Source of the DNA: Jeotgalibacillus proteolyticus
GTDB taxonomy: Bacteria > Bacillota > Bacilli > Bacillales > Jeotgalibacillaceae
Direction: 5' to 3'
Length of the DNA stretch: 64,000 nt
Assembly (NCBI RefSeq): GCF_002926065.1
Contig: NZ_PREZ01000004.1
Location: 310,001-374,000 of the forward strand
Shown: positions 18,422 to 25,946 of the stretch, piece after piece
How the letters are laid out: every line of letters starts with the position of its first letter
How positions within the stretch are numbered: position 1 is the first letter of the stretch
Made by a program: the position numbers and the translations under genes
The notes under the pieces: model-generated
The model's database searches: none
Told to the model about the DNA's origin: nothing
Seen by the model: only the letters and a program-made list of their open reading frames with translations

Positions 18422-19432
18422 TTGAAAAAGGTTATTTCTAAAACACTCATTGTCACTCTCGCATTTTTGTTAGCACTCGCGCTTCAACCCCCACAAACAT
18501 CATCAGCCGCCAGTCAAGGACAACAAGCAGTTAATATCGCAAAAAAATACATTGGAACCCCCTATCTTTATGGAGGTAAAACCCCAAAGGGCTTCGATTG
18601 TTCAGGATTTTTAGTGTATGTTTACAACCAGCTAGGCGTTTCTCTGCCTCACGGTTCAGCAGCACAGTATAATGTAGGTACCTCGGTATCAAAAGCAAAT
18701 CTGCAGCCAGGTGATATGGTTTTCTTTAAAAACACATATAAAGCAGGCATTTCTCATGCTGGTATTTACATAGGAAATAATGAATTTATTTCAGCAGCAA
18801 ACGCAGGTGTCAAAATTGACAATATTAATGATCCCTATTATTGGGGAAGTAAATATGCAGGAGCTAAAAGGATTTTAAAGGAGCCTGCTAAGCCAAAGCC
18901 GGATCTTCCAATAGGACAATATTATGATGTTAAAAGCAGTCACTGGGCAGCAGCAGAAATAAGAACTCTTAGTCAGCAGGGAATAGTTACTGGATATAAG
19001 CATAGTGAATTTAAACCCGATGATACTGTCACAAGAGCAGAAGCTGCGACCATGATCGCGAAAGCTCTGAAGCTTGAGCAGACTTCCGGCTCAGCTTTTA
19101 AGGATGTACCAGGCTCACATTGGGCTAACGGTTATATTAATGCTGCACATCAGGCTGGAATTGTGAGCGGACGCGGGAACGGGGCTTTTGCACCTAATGC
19201 AAAAATTACCCGCGGAGAAATCAGCGCGATGCTAACACGTGCATTTGCATTAAAGGCATCTAACGGCTCAACAACCTTCTCGGATATTCGCGGCCATTGG
19301 GCAGAATCAGCTGTTAAGCAGGTAGCTTCAAGCAATCTTGCCAATGGATATAAAGATGGTACATTTAAACCGAATGCGAATGCGACAAGAGCAGAGTATT
19401 CTGCTTTTATCTACCGGGCAATTAATCATTAA
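18422..19432 (+). CDS. NlpC/P60 D,L-endopeptidase with three SLH domains
   Basis: 336 aa from a TTG at 18422, which has AGGAGG 9 nt upstream and opens directly on a signal peptide (MKKVISKTLIVTL, ending near SSAA). Upstream in-frame TTG at 18386 would add 12 residues that precede the ribosome site, so I reject it. The NlpC/P60 domain (about 35-155) has catalytic Cys60 in GFDCSGF and His112 in ISHAGIYIG; it cuts peptidoglycan stem peptides. Three SLH domains (about 168-336) follow, with repeats of FKPDDTVTRAEA and similar. Here the SLH block is C-terminal. Terminator at 19433-19475. It is divergent from the Vpr-like gene. Confidence 0.93.
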   Translation: MKKVISKTLIVTLAFLLALALQPPQTSSAASQGQQAVNIAKKYIGTPYLYGGKTPKGFDCSGFLVYVYNQLGVSLPHGSAAQYNVGTSVSKANLQPGDMVFFKNTYKAGISHAGIYIGNNEFISAANAGVKIDNINDPYYWGSKYAGAKRILKEPAKPKPDLPIGQYYDVKSSHWAAAEIRTLSQQGIVTGYKHSEFKPDDTVTRAEAATMIAKALKLEQTSGSAFKDVPGSHWANGYINAAHQAGIVSGRGNGAFAPNAKITRGEISAMLTRAFALKASNGSTTFSDIRGHWAESAVKQVASSNLANGYKDGTFKPNANATRAEYSAFIYRAINH

Positions 19433-19475
19433 AAAAAACGGACCTGAAGAATATACTTTTCAGGTCCGTTTTTTT
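19433..19475 (+). terminator. Terminator of the SLH NlpC/P60 gene
   Basis: Stem CGGACCTGAA / TTCAGGTCCG extended by A and T tracts, ending in at least seven T residues. Confidence 0.93.
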
Positions 19476-19554
19476 ATTTCCATTATTTATCTTTTAAATG
19501 CGTAAAAAGCTGATATACTTTTGGTAAGATAACTTTGCAGGAGGCGGGCTTAAC

Positions 19555-20193
19555 ATGAAGTGGAATCGGTTAGCAAAACTTTTGTACAGCGGAGGAGCCA
19601 CTGTTCTGGCAGGAATGTTTATCTATGTTTTTTTTAGCTCAGATCCCGTTCAGGAGCTGTTTTATCGTTTTCTGCCTTATGAGTTTGATTTATTGTTTCC
19701 GCTCTTACTATTTTCGATCTTTCTGGGACTTTTATTTGCCTTACCAGTTTATTTTTACTTTTTTCATGACAGGATTAACCTGAGCGGAGCTATGATTGGT
19801 GCTGGTGCAGGACTGTTTATTATAACAATTGTAAGGTTCATTATTAATGGGTCAGCGATGTATGGAAATGCTTCCGACGAAATGCTGGCTATTTATGACT
19901 GGCTTGTTTTTTTACCGTTAGCAACGATGATCGCAGGCTTTTTTGTTATTAAAACAAAGAAAAATCCTCAGATGCATTGGGTGGTTTTTGGGATGGGAAC
20001 GGGGATCCTTATCTCTTATGTCGGCACCCTGGGTATAAGATATGTAAATAATAGCTTAACCTCTTTATTTTATTTTTCAGCAACAGAATGGCTATATGTA
20101 GCCATCGGAACCCTGCTTATCGTAATTTGCACCTATTTGCTAACACATATGCTGATTAAAAATGACGCAAAAAATAATAAATTACTCGTTTAA
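19555..20193 (+). CDS. Hypothetical six- to seven-helix membrane protein
   Basis: 212 aa, not recognised. It has about six hydrophobic helices, starting with a short basic N-terminus and ending with LLTHMLIKNDAKNNK. AGGAGG lies 10 nt before the ATG, so the start is well supported. It stands alone between two terminators, in a block of surface-protein genes. No catalytic or transporter motif is visible. It could be a membrane sensor or permease-like protein, but nothing in the sequence decides this. Confidence 0.75.
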   Translation: MKWNRLAKLLYSGGATVLAGMFIYVFFSSDPVQELFYRFLPYEFDLLFPLLLFSIFLGLLFALPVYFYFFHDRINLSGAMIGAGAGLFIITIVRFIINGSAMYGNASDEMLAIYDWLVFLPLATMIAGFFVIKTKKNPQMHWVVFGMGTGILISYVGTLGIRYVNNSLTSLFYFSATEWLYVAIGTLLIVICTYLLTHMLIKNDAKNNKLLV

Positions 20194-20197
20194 GCAG

Positions 20198-20232
20198 AAA
20201 AGACATGAGCCATTTCAACTCATGTCTTTTTT
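20198..20232. terminator. Bidirectional terminator between convergent genes
   Basis: Stem AAAAGACATGAG / CTCATGTCTTTT with A and T tracts, placed between the 19555 membrane gene (plus) and the SLH subtilisin gene (minus). Confidence 0.9.
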
Positions 20233-20239
20233 ATTTCGG

Positions 20240-21898
20240 TTATTCCTTTATGGCTTTATTAAGCATCTCGGCAAATTCAGCACGGTTAATTGGATTTTGC
20301 GGGTAAAATAAACCATCCGGGCGGCCCTGAATAATGTTATTATCATAGGCTGCCTGAATTGCATCATAATAATATTCATTAGATGAGACATCTGTAAATG
20401 CCTTCTCTCCGGTGCTTTCAAGGCCAAATGCTCTCTGCAGAATAAGGGCCATGTCTCCCCTTTTGATGTTCACTTCCGGTCCATATACACCATCAGTAAT
20501 TCCTTTTACGTAGCCGAGCTTATACGCAGCATTAATGTATCCTAAAGCGTAAGAATCCTTTGAAACATCTTTAAAAAAGTTCTCCTGCTTCGATTCTGTT
20601 AGCTCTAATACTCTTCCAATCATCGTTATGGCTTCCGCTCTTGTAATATTAGCATCAGGGCGATAGGTCCCATCTGGAAACCCGGTCACCACCCCTTCAT
20701 TAAAGATTCCCGTTATCGACTCTGTATACCAGACATTATTTTTCAGATCAGGAAAAAGGGCTGCTTTAGATTGAATCGGCTGTACAAGCCCATAGCCAAA
20801 TTGATTATCTCTTCCAGTTGGTCCAAGGTCTATGGCGCTATTTCTCATAATTCCTCTAATTTGTGAATGCGATAGATGAGGGTAGGCCTCCATATATTGA
20901 GCGATAACACCAGTGACAAACGGTGTGGCAACTGAAGTTCCGTTTGAAATACCATAGTCGTTTTGAGTTTCTGTTTTGGCATTTACTGCCGTACTGTTTA
21001 TTCCTTCTCCTGGGGCCATGATTTCTAATGAAGGGCCGTAATAAGAAAAATACGATCGGGTATTATTTTTCGATACTGAACCTACGGCAATAACAGATGG
21101 ATATTTTGCAGGATATAAAACATCCGTAATAGTTGCATTCGTTTCATTATTTCCAGCTGCAGCTACAAAGGTAAATCCTTTTTTATTGGCTTCATTTAAT
21201 AGATTTCGCAATGTTTCTGAATTTGATTGAGTTGTCAGGCTTAAATTAATGATGTCCATATCATTTTTAATCGCCCAGTCGATCCCCTCAACTACATCAA
21301 TTAACGTTCCAAGGCCGGTACTGGATAATACTTTTACAGAATAAATATCTGCACCAGGTGCTACTCCTACTACGCCTATAGTATTATCCAAAGCACCAAT
21401 AATTCCGGCAACATGGGTTCCATGTCCCGTAGGATCAGTGTAGGGAGAACTGTTTTCAATGATCGAAATTCCCCCGGCGATTTTTAAATCCGGGTGTGTT
21501 CTATTAATCCCTGAATCGACAACCGCAATCTTTATTCCTTTGCCAGTGTATCCTGCAGCTTTTGCAGCTGGTGCTTTAATATGATTGTAGCCCCAGCTTG
21601 GCGCCTGTGCAGCTGCTTCCACAACTTGATCCTCTTCTATGTATGCGATGGAGCTTTCACCTGCTGCCCGCACAGTCTGTGATTCCGGAAGGGTTGCAAT
21701 GACTGTAGAAATAGTGGAAAGCTCTGTATGTATTTCAGCACCCATTTCATCTAACAGCTCATAATCTATTTCCTCTTCAAAGGTAATCATGATTTTTTCC
21801 TGGTCCTCATTGACTGATTCTGCCCTTGCTTCTTCCGGACTATTGCTGACAAAAATCAATAGAATGGTTAGTAATCCATATAAAAGCTTTTTTGCCAA
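20240..21898 (-). CDS. Secreted S8 subtilisin with C-terminal SLH domains
   Basis: 552 aa from a TTG at 21898 with GAGGGG 6 nt upstream; this opens on a clean signal peptide (AKKLLYGLLTILLIFVSNS). The frame stays open to 22000, but that extension runs across the terminator of the upstream amidase gene (21944-21969), so it is not coding. Propeptide ~30-95; catalytic Asp128 (VVDSG), His159 (GHGTHVAG), Asn250 (AAGNN), Ser322 (NGTSVATPFVTG). Three SLH domains occupy about 376-552. It is a compact true subtilisin, unlike the multidomain 13312 protein. Likely an S-layer-zone protease for nutrient peptides or wall protein turnover. Confidence 0.93.
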   Translation of the reverse strand: MAKKLLYGLLTILLIFVSNSPEEARAESVNEDQEKIMITFEEEIDYELLDEMGAEIHTELSTISTVIATLPESQTVRAAGESSIAYIEEDQVVEAAAQAPSWGYNHIKAPAAKAAGYTGKGIKIAVVDSGINRTHPDLKIAGGISIIENSSPYTDPTGHGTHVAGIIGALDNTIGVVGVAPGADIYSVKVLSSTGLGTLIDVVEGIDWAIKNDMDIINLSLTTQSNSETLRNLLNEANKKGFTFVAAAGNNETNATITDVLYPAKYPSVIAVGSVSKNNTRSYFSYYGPSLEIMAPGEGINSTAVNAKTETQNDYGISNGTSVATPFVTGVIAQYMEAYPHLSHSQIRGIMRNSAIDLGPTGRDNQFGYGLVQPIQSKAALFPDLKNNVWYTESITGIFNEGVVTGFPDGTYRPDANITRAEAITMIGRVLELTESKQENFFKDVSKDSYALGYINAAYKLGYVKGITDGVYGPEVNIKRGDMALILQRAFGLESTGEKAFTDVSSNEYYYDAIQAAYDNNIIQGRPDGLFYPQNPINRAEFAEMLNKAIKE

Positions 21899-21943
21899 TC
21901 CTTTCCCCTCCCCCGTAATGATTTTATTATATAACACATAAAG

Positions 21944-21969
21944 AAAAACGGATTGCAAAATCCGTTTTT
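21944..21969 (-). terminator. Terminator of the SLH amidase gene
   Basis: Minus-strand stem AAAAACGGAT / ATCCGTTTTT with a 6-nt loop followed by a T-rich stretch, between the amidase stop (21982) and the subtilisin start (21898). Confidence 0.85.
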
Positions 21970-21981
21970 CTTTTAAATTAT

Positions 21982-23370
21982 TTATCTGCTTTGCTTCCAA
22001 TTATAGTAATCTTCAATTCCATCTGCTACTGCTTTTGCTGCACGATCTTTATATGTGTTGCTTGCGAGCTTTTGAGCATCTGAAGAGTTGGTTAAGAATC
22101 CAAGCTCTACTAAAGCAGCAGGAAGAGGATTTGAGTTAATTACCCGGAATTGAGCATCCTTTACGCCTCTATTAGGGTGATCCATTGCTTTATAAAGCCT
22201 GTTTTGAATAAATGTCGCCAGCTGTTTACTGTCAGCAGAGCGCTGATCCGTTGAAGCTGAATAGAAGGTTTCTGACCCGCTGACGGATGAACCTGCAGCG
22301 TTAGCATGAATACTTACAAAAGCATCTGCTCCATTGCGAACACCAAAGCTTGCCCGATCATCCAGGGAAATAAACACATCTGTGGTTCTTGTCATGAGAA
22401 CAGAAATCCCTTTCCCTTGTAAAAGGGTGTTAATTCTCTTGGAAACATCGAGATTAACATCTTTTTCCTGTAAACCGTTAGCTACTGCACCAGGATCATT
22501 ACCGCCATGACCTGGATCAATTACTACGATTCTCTTTACCTCTCCGGCTTTAGCCAGATAATCCATACTGATATAACCTGTCAAATTGCCGGACTTACCA
22601 TAAACCCAGGTGCCATTGTAGCCATAGACCTCTACCTTCGCACCGGTATGAACTTTCCCGATGGATGCATGATTCGTCCCAGGTCCCTTACGTACGTTTA
22701 AATCATTTGTCGTAACAGTCATTTCCTCGATCTTTGCATTTTGAAAAACGACTCTAAAATCGGGATTAAGCCCCCTTGCAACGAAGGCAGCAAAGTCCTT
22801 ACGATTTACTGCGAGGTTAGGAGAATACTTGCCTCCGCCTGTTCCATTTGTAATGCCAAATGTGGCAATTTTATTGATGGCAGTATACTGACTGTTAGCA
22901 TTCGTATTTACTTTAACATCCGTAAAATATACGGAGCTGGTTTTTAATAAATTAAAAGCTCTGCTTAATAAGAACGCCATTTCTCCACGTGTCATTGTAT
23001 CTAACGGTCTGAAAGTCCCATCAGAATCACCTGTGATAATGCCATTTTTAACTGCTTCCTGGATGTACCCGGAACTGTACCCGTTAGCTTTAACATCCGG
23101 GAAGGATGTCTTTGTTGGAGCTCCGTCATAACCTAATGCCCGTCCGATCATGGTCGCCGCCTGTTCACGTGTAACTGGAGCAGCTGGGCTATATGTAGTC
23201 TTAGACGTACCATTAATAAACCCACGTTCATATAGATAAATAATTTCTTTGTCTGAAGAACTGACGTCAGTAAAAGGGGTACTGGCCGATACCTGAGCCG
23301 TACCTAAACTCGAAAACACTAAAACTGAAACGGTAAGAAACAGTAAAACCTTGTGAAAAACATTCTTCAT
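21982..23370 (-). CDS. SLH-domain N-acetylmuramoyl-L-alanine amidase (Amidase_3)
   Basis: 462 aa, secreted. Signal peptide 1-30 (ending VSAS). Three N-terminal SLH domains (about 31-200) with VTREQAATMIGRAL and similar. An SH3b domain follows (~215-270: LNVRKGPGTNHASIGKV). The Amidase_3 domain (~280-460) has the zinc ligands His in DPGHGG, Glu in LQEKD, His in SIHAN and the catalytic Glu in ALVELGF. It cleaves the bond between MurNAc and L-Ala. Promoter with TTGAAA and TATAAA at 17 bp lies at 23429-23457. Terminator downstream at 21944-21969. Confidence 0.95.
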   Translation of the reverse strand: MKNVFHKVLLFLTVSVLVFSSLGTAQVSASTPFTDVSSSDKEIIYLYERGFINGTSKTTYSPAAPVTREQAATMIGRALGYDGAPTKTSFPDVKANGYSSGYIQEAVKNGIITGDSDGTFRPLDTMTRGEMAFLLSRAFNLLKTSSVYFTDVKVNTNANSQYTAINKIATFGITNGTGGGKYSPNLAVNRKDFAAFVARGLNPDFRVVFQNAKIEEMTVTTNDLNVRKGPGTNHASIGKVHTGAKVEVYGYNGTWVYGKSGNLTGYISMDYLAKAGEVKRIVVIDPGHGGNDPGAVANGLQEKDVNLDVSKRINTLLQGKGISVLMTRTTDVFISLDDRASFGVRNGADAFVSIHANAAGSSVSGSETFYSASTDQRSADSKQLATFIQNRLYKAMDHPNRGVKDAQFRVINSNPLPAALVELGFLTNSSDAQKLASNTYKDRAAKAVADGIEDYYNWKQSR

Positions 23371-23428
23371 GATGCTGACATCTCTCCTTAATTCTTTAAT
23401 AGTTTCATAAGGAGAATTTTATCAGTAT

Positions 23429-23457
23429 TTTATACTATATTGTGACATCTTTTTCAA
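23429..23457 (-). promoter_or_regulatory. SigA-type promoter of the SLH amidase gene
   Basis: Minus strand: -35 TTGAAA (23457-23452), 17-bp spacer, -10 TATAAA (23434-23429), about 59 bases before the ATG. A near-WalR pair, TGTAAC-N4-TGTAAT, lies further upstream at 23481-23496; its 4-nt spacer departs from the N5 consensus. Confidence 0.6.
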
Positions 23458-23498
23458 AATGGTGATAAAGGTACTATATTATTACAATAAGTTACATA

Positions 23499-24110
23499 TT
23501 ATTTCATGTTCATGTATAAGATGGTATCTGCTTTTACTTCTATTTCGATTATTATTTCGTTAACCAGCCACTTACCGGACAGCTCAATTTCACTTAAACT
23601 GCTGCTTGAACTGCTTTGGAGAACATGCAGCAATAAATCATGCAACATAGAAACCTTTAGCTTTCTCTCCAGATATTCACTTTCAATTCCTTTAACTCCT
23701 CTATCATTGGAAAAGTATTTATGAAAATACTCATCGTAATAAGTATTTAGGTAGATGTCTGTATTTTTAACAATCGATTTTTTTGTTTCATTTATATGAT
23801 TATTGAGGTCTTCTTTATCGTTAAATTTGTTCCATTTCAATAAGCGATGAAGATCTACTTGCAGTGCTGTGTATAACTCTCTAAAAATGATAATTTCTTT
23901 TAAAAGGTTTTCTTTGTAGAGGTGGTCAGTATGATAAATAAAGGCCTTTTTTTGAATAAGAAAATGAAAGGATTCCATAACAGATTTATGGCTATAATGA
24001 CTTGAAACATGTTCAACCAGCTGCTGAATGTCTTTCCGGGCCTTAACCTTTTTGTTTTCTATCTCATCATTATTACTAGTTAATTTCTTTTTCTTGTTTT
24101 GAAAAAACAT
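23499..24110 (-). CDS. Hypothetical helical cytoplasmic protein
   Basis: 203 aa, not recognised. No signal peptide or membrane segment. The N-terminus is very basic (QNKKKKL), then mainly charged helices with hydrophobic heptads and a poly-serine run (LQSSSSSSLSEIE) near residue 165. It lies alone between the amidase gene and the teichoic acid locus. No enzymatic motif is visible; a regulatory or structural role cannot be chosen from the sequence. Confidence 0.65.
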   Translation of the reverse strand: MFFQNKKKKLTSNNDEIENKKVKARKDIQQLVEHVSSHYSHKSVMESFHFLIQKKAFIYHTDHLYKENLLKEIIIFRELYTALQVDLHRLLKWNKFNDKEDLNNHINETKKSIVKNTDIYLNTYYDEYFHKYFSNDRGVKGIESEYLERKLKVSMLHDLLLHVLQSSSSSSLSEIELSGKWLVNEIIIEIEVKADTILYMNMK

Positions 24111-24171
24111 CTTTTCACCTGCCTGCTTTGATCGGTTATCTATTTTTATACTATAGCATTCCTATTGATAA

Positions 24172-24220
24172 AAAAAGGCTCTCGACAAATGCAAGGATCA
24201 AATATCCTGCATTGTCGGGA
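24172..24220 (-). terminator. Terminator of the distal glycosyltransferase operon
   Basis: Minus strand: imperfect stem CCCGACAATGCAGGAT / ATCCTTGCATTTGTCG with small bulges, followed by seven T residues after a short GC patch. It ends the transcript containing the GT2 gene at 24382 and the small ORF at 24234. Confidence 0.8.
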
Positions 24221-24233
24221 ACCTTAATATCTT

Positions 24234-24347
24234 TTAAGCTATTGGATTGTATTCGCTTTGCAGGTCTGCACCTTTTTCTCTGAACGCTTTTTGCTCAGCT
24301 TTGGACATTGATTTATATTCTTTTAAAAAGGCTTCGTACTTCGGCAT
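24234..24347 (-). CDS. Candidate 37-aa small ORF or gene remnant
   Basis: ATG at 24347 to TAA at 24234-24236. Encoded peptide starts MPKYEAFLKEYKSMSKAEQ and ends QSEYNPIA; it is a charged amphipathic helix with protein-like composition. It lies 35 bases past the GT2 stop and before the operon terminator, so it is transcribed. No good ribosome site is visible (upstream reads ACGGACCATCAAGTC). The frame remains open about 16 codons upstream of the ATG, which is also compatible with the decayed tail of a larger gene. I do not recognise a family. Confidence 0.35.
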   Translation of the reverse strand: MPKYEAFLKEYKSMSKAEQKAFREKGADLQSEYNPIA

Positions 24348-24381
24348 GACTTGATGGTCCGTGATAGATTGCTTACCGCCG

Positions 24382-25932
24382 TTATCGTTTAATTATCTTT
24401 GCCATAAGCTTTCTGAACCTGTAATAGACTGTCTTTTCTCTTATAGTAATGGTAGCATTTCCACGATTGGTCCTATAAATCTGGAATTCTCGATTTGAAG
24501 TGCTTACTTTGATTTTTTTATTTTCAAGATCAAAATAACGGAGTCTGGCAGATCGTTTTGATTCAATTTCTATAAATAAATCATATTCCCCTATTAAACC
24601 CTCGAATGATTGATGGAGGGATTGTATTGATAAAGAAACATTAACCTCCTGAAGTGAATAAGGGTATATGAGCATATCGTTCGCCTTATTACAATTAAAG
24701 TTAGCTATCCTTATTCGCGATTTTCCCTGCCTGCTTGTTCCGACTAACGAAGCTGTAAAAGGCTTAATCATTTTAGGATTCATAACCTTAATACTTAACA
24801 TCAGCTCATCATGATTTACATTAACCGCTTCAATAATTGCTTCAGGTTTAAATACACCCTTTAGAGAATATCGCTGCTGCACGCCGTCTACATAGAGCGT
24901 ATGATCAGCTTCGTAAACGATTTGTTTATTCTCTAAATTATTTTTAACTGTAGATAAGAGCAGTAAATCCTCCGGACTATTTTTAAAAATTGCAGCTGCA
25001 AAAAGCCGTTCTTTACCACTCAGTTTAGTGACAACAGTTTCCTGAAGATTCAGGAGGTAGTTACTCACTTCCTCAAACCATACATCTCTGTCTTCTTTAT
25101 GAACTAGAGAGTATTTTTCGGCGTGAAGCCTAATAACATCCAAACAACCTTTAAGCTCATACTCTCTTTGAATAAGACCATCAATATTTTCTGTTTTTAG
25201 CCAATTATGGCACAGCTTCAAAACCTCTAAGCGATCCAGTGTGTTCTGCAGTTTCATCTGCTCCTGAGTAATGGAAAGCTCTTCCGTGTCCTCCCGAAGC
25301 CTCCAGTAATAGACTGTCTCATTAATTATGGCAATCCGAGTAGCTAAAACCTGTCCTTGCAGGGAAAATAATAAATCTTCGTAATATTTCCCCTCCAAAA
25401 ATAACAGGTTATGCTCTTTTACAAAGGATGTTTTCCAAAGCTTATTGCATACAATACTGTCCTGCACCAAGTGTTTTTGAGAGTGGACATTTGTCACTTC
25501 AGGTTTTGCATATAAATTAAATTCAAGGTGTCGAACAGGTATATAGCTCCTTTGCTGATTCTTTCTCAGGACCTTACCTACGGCTATATCTGCCTCACTT
25601 TTCTCTGCTTTAGTAACAAGAGCCTCTATTGCCTTTTTAGGTATTACATCATCAGAATCTAAAAAGAAAATATATTTTCCGCTGCTCTCTTTTACACCTC
25701 TGTTTCTTGTATAGCCGAGTCCATGGTTCGATTGCATAAGTAACTTAAAACGATCATCCCGCTCTGCAAAAGAAGTTGCGATCTCAACGCTTTTATCCTC
25801 AGAACCGTCGTTAATCAAAATAACTTCAAGATTCCTATAGGATTGATTAATAACTGATTCTAAGCATTCCTCTAAATATTTTTCAGCATTATAAATGGGG
25901 ACAATGATCGTTACCTTCGCCATTCGGCTCAC
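24382..25932 (-). CDS. GT2 glycosyltransferase with C-terminal beta domain (TarS/TarP-like architecture)
   Basis: 516 aa. GT-A domain at about 5-230 with VTIIVPIYNAEKYLEECL, INDGSEDKS and the DXD site in FFLDSDDVIP. The remaining ~280 residues lack membrane segments and have beta-rich motifs resembling the C-terminal domain shared with TagF-type and TarS-type enzymes. Teichoic acid GT2 enzymes of this build add GlcNAc or other sugars to polymer repeats. It is the last glycosyltransferase of the operon 29757-24382, 14 bases after the fusion gene. The specific sugar is unknown. Confidence 0.82.
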   Translation of the reverse strand: MSRMAKVTIIVPIYNAEKYLEECLESVINQSYRNLEVILINDGSEDKSVEIATSFAERDDRFKLLMQSNHGLGYTRNRGVKESSGKYIFFLDSDDVIPKKAIEALVTKAEKSEADIAVGKVLRKNQQRSYIPVRHLEFNLYAKPEVTNVHSQKHLVQDSIVCNKLWKTSFVKEHNLLFLEGKYYEDLLFSLQGQVLATRIAIINETVYYWRLREDTEELSITQEQMKLQNTLDRLEVLKLCHNWLKTENIDGLIQREYELKGCLDVIRLHAEKYSLVHKEDRDVWFEEVSNYLLNLQETVVTKLSGKERLFAAAIFKNSPEDLLLLSTVKNNLENKQIVYEADHTLYVDGVQQRYSLKGVFKPEAIIEAVNVNHDELMLSIKVMNPKMIKPFTASLVGTSRQGKSRIRIANFNCNKANDMLIYPYSLQEVNVSLSIQSLHQSFEGLIGEYDLFIEIESKRSARLRYFDLENKKIKVSTSNREFQIYRTNRGNATITIREKTVYYRFRKLMAKIIKR

Positions 25933-25946
25933 CTCGTCTTCTTTCT

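Noticed and set aside
21899-22000. N-terminal extension of the SLH subtilisin frame
   Set aside because: It crosses the amidase terminator at 21944-21969 and lies upstream of the GAGGGG site that serves the TTG at 21898.
11157-23370. S-layer structural protein gene
   Set aside because: All SLH-bearing proteins in this block carry clear hydrolase domains with catalytic residues; none looks like a lattice protein.
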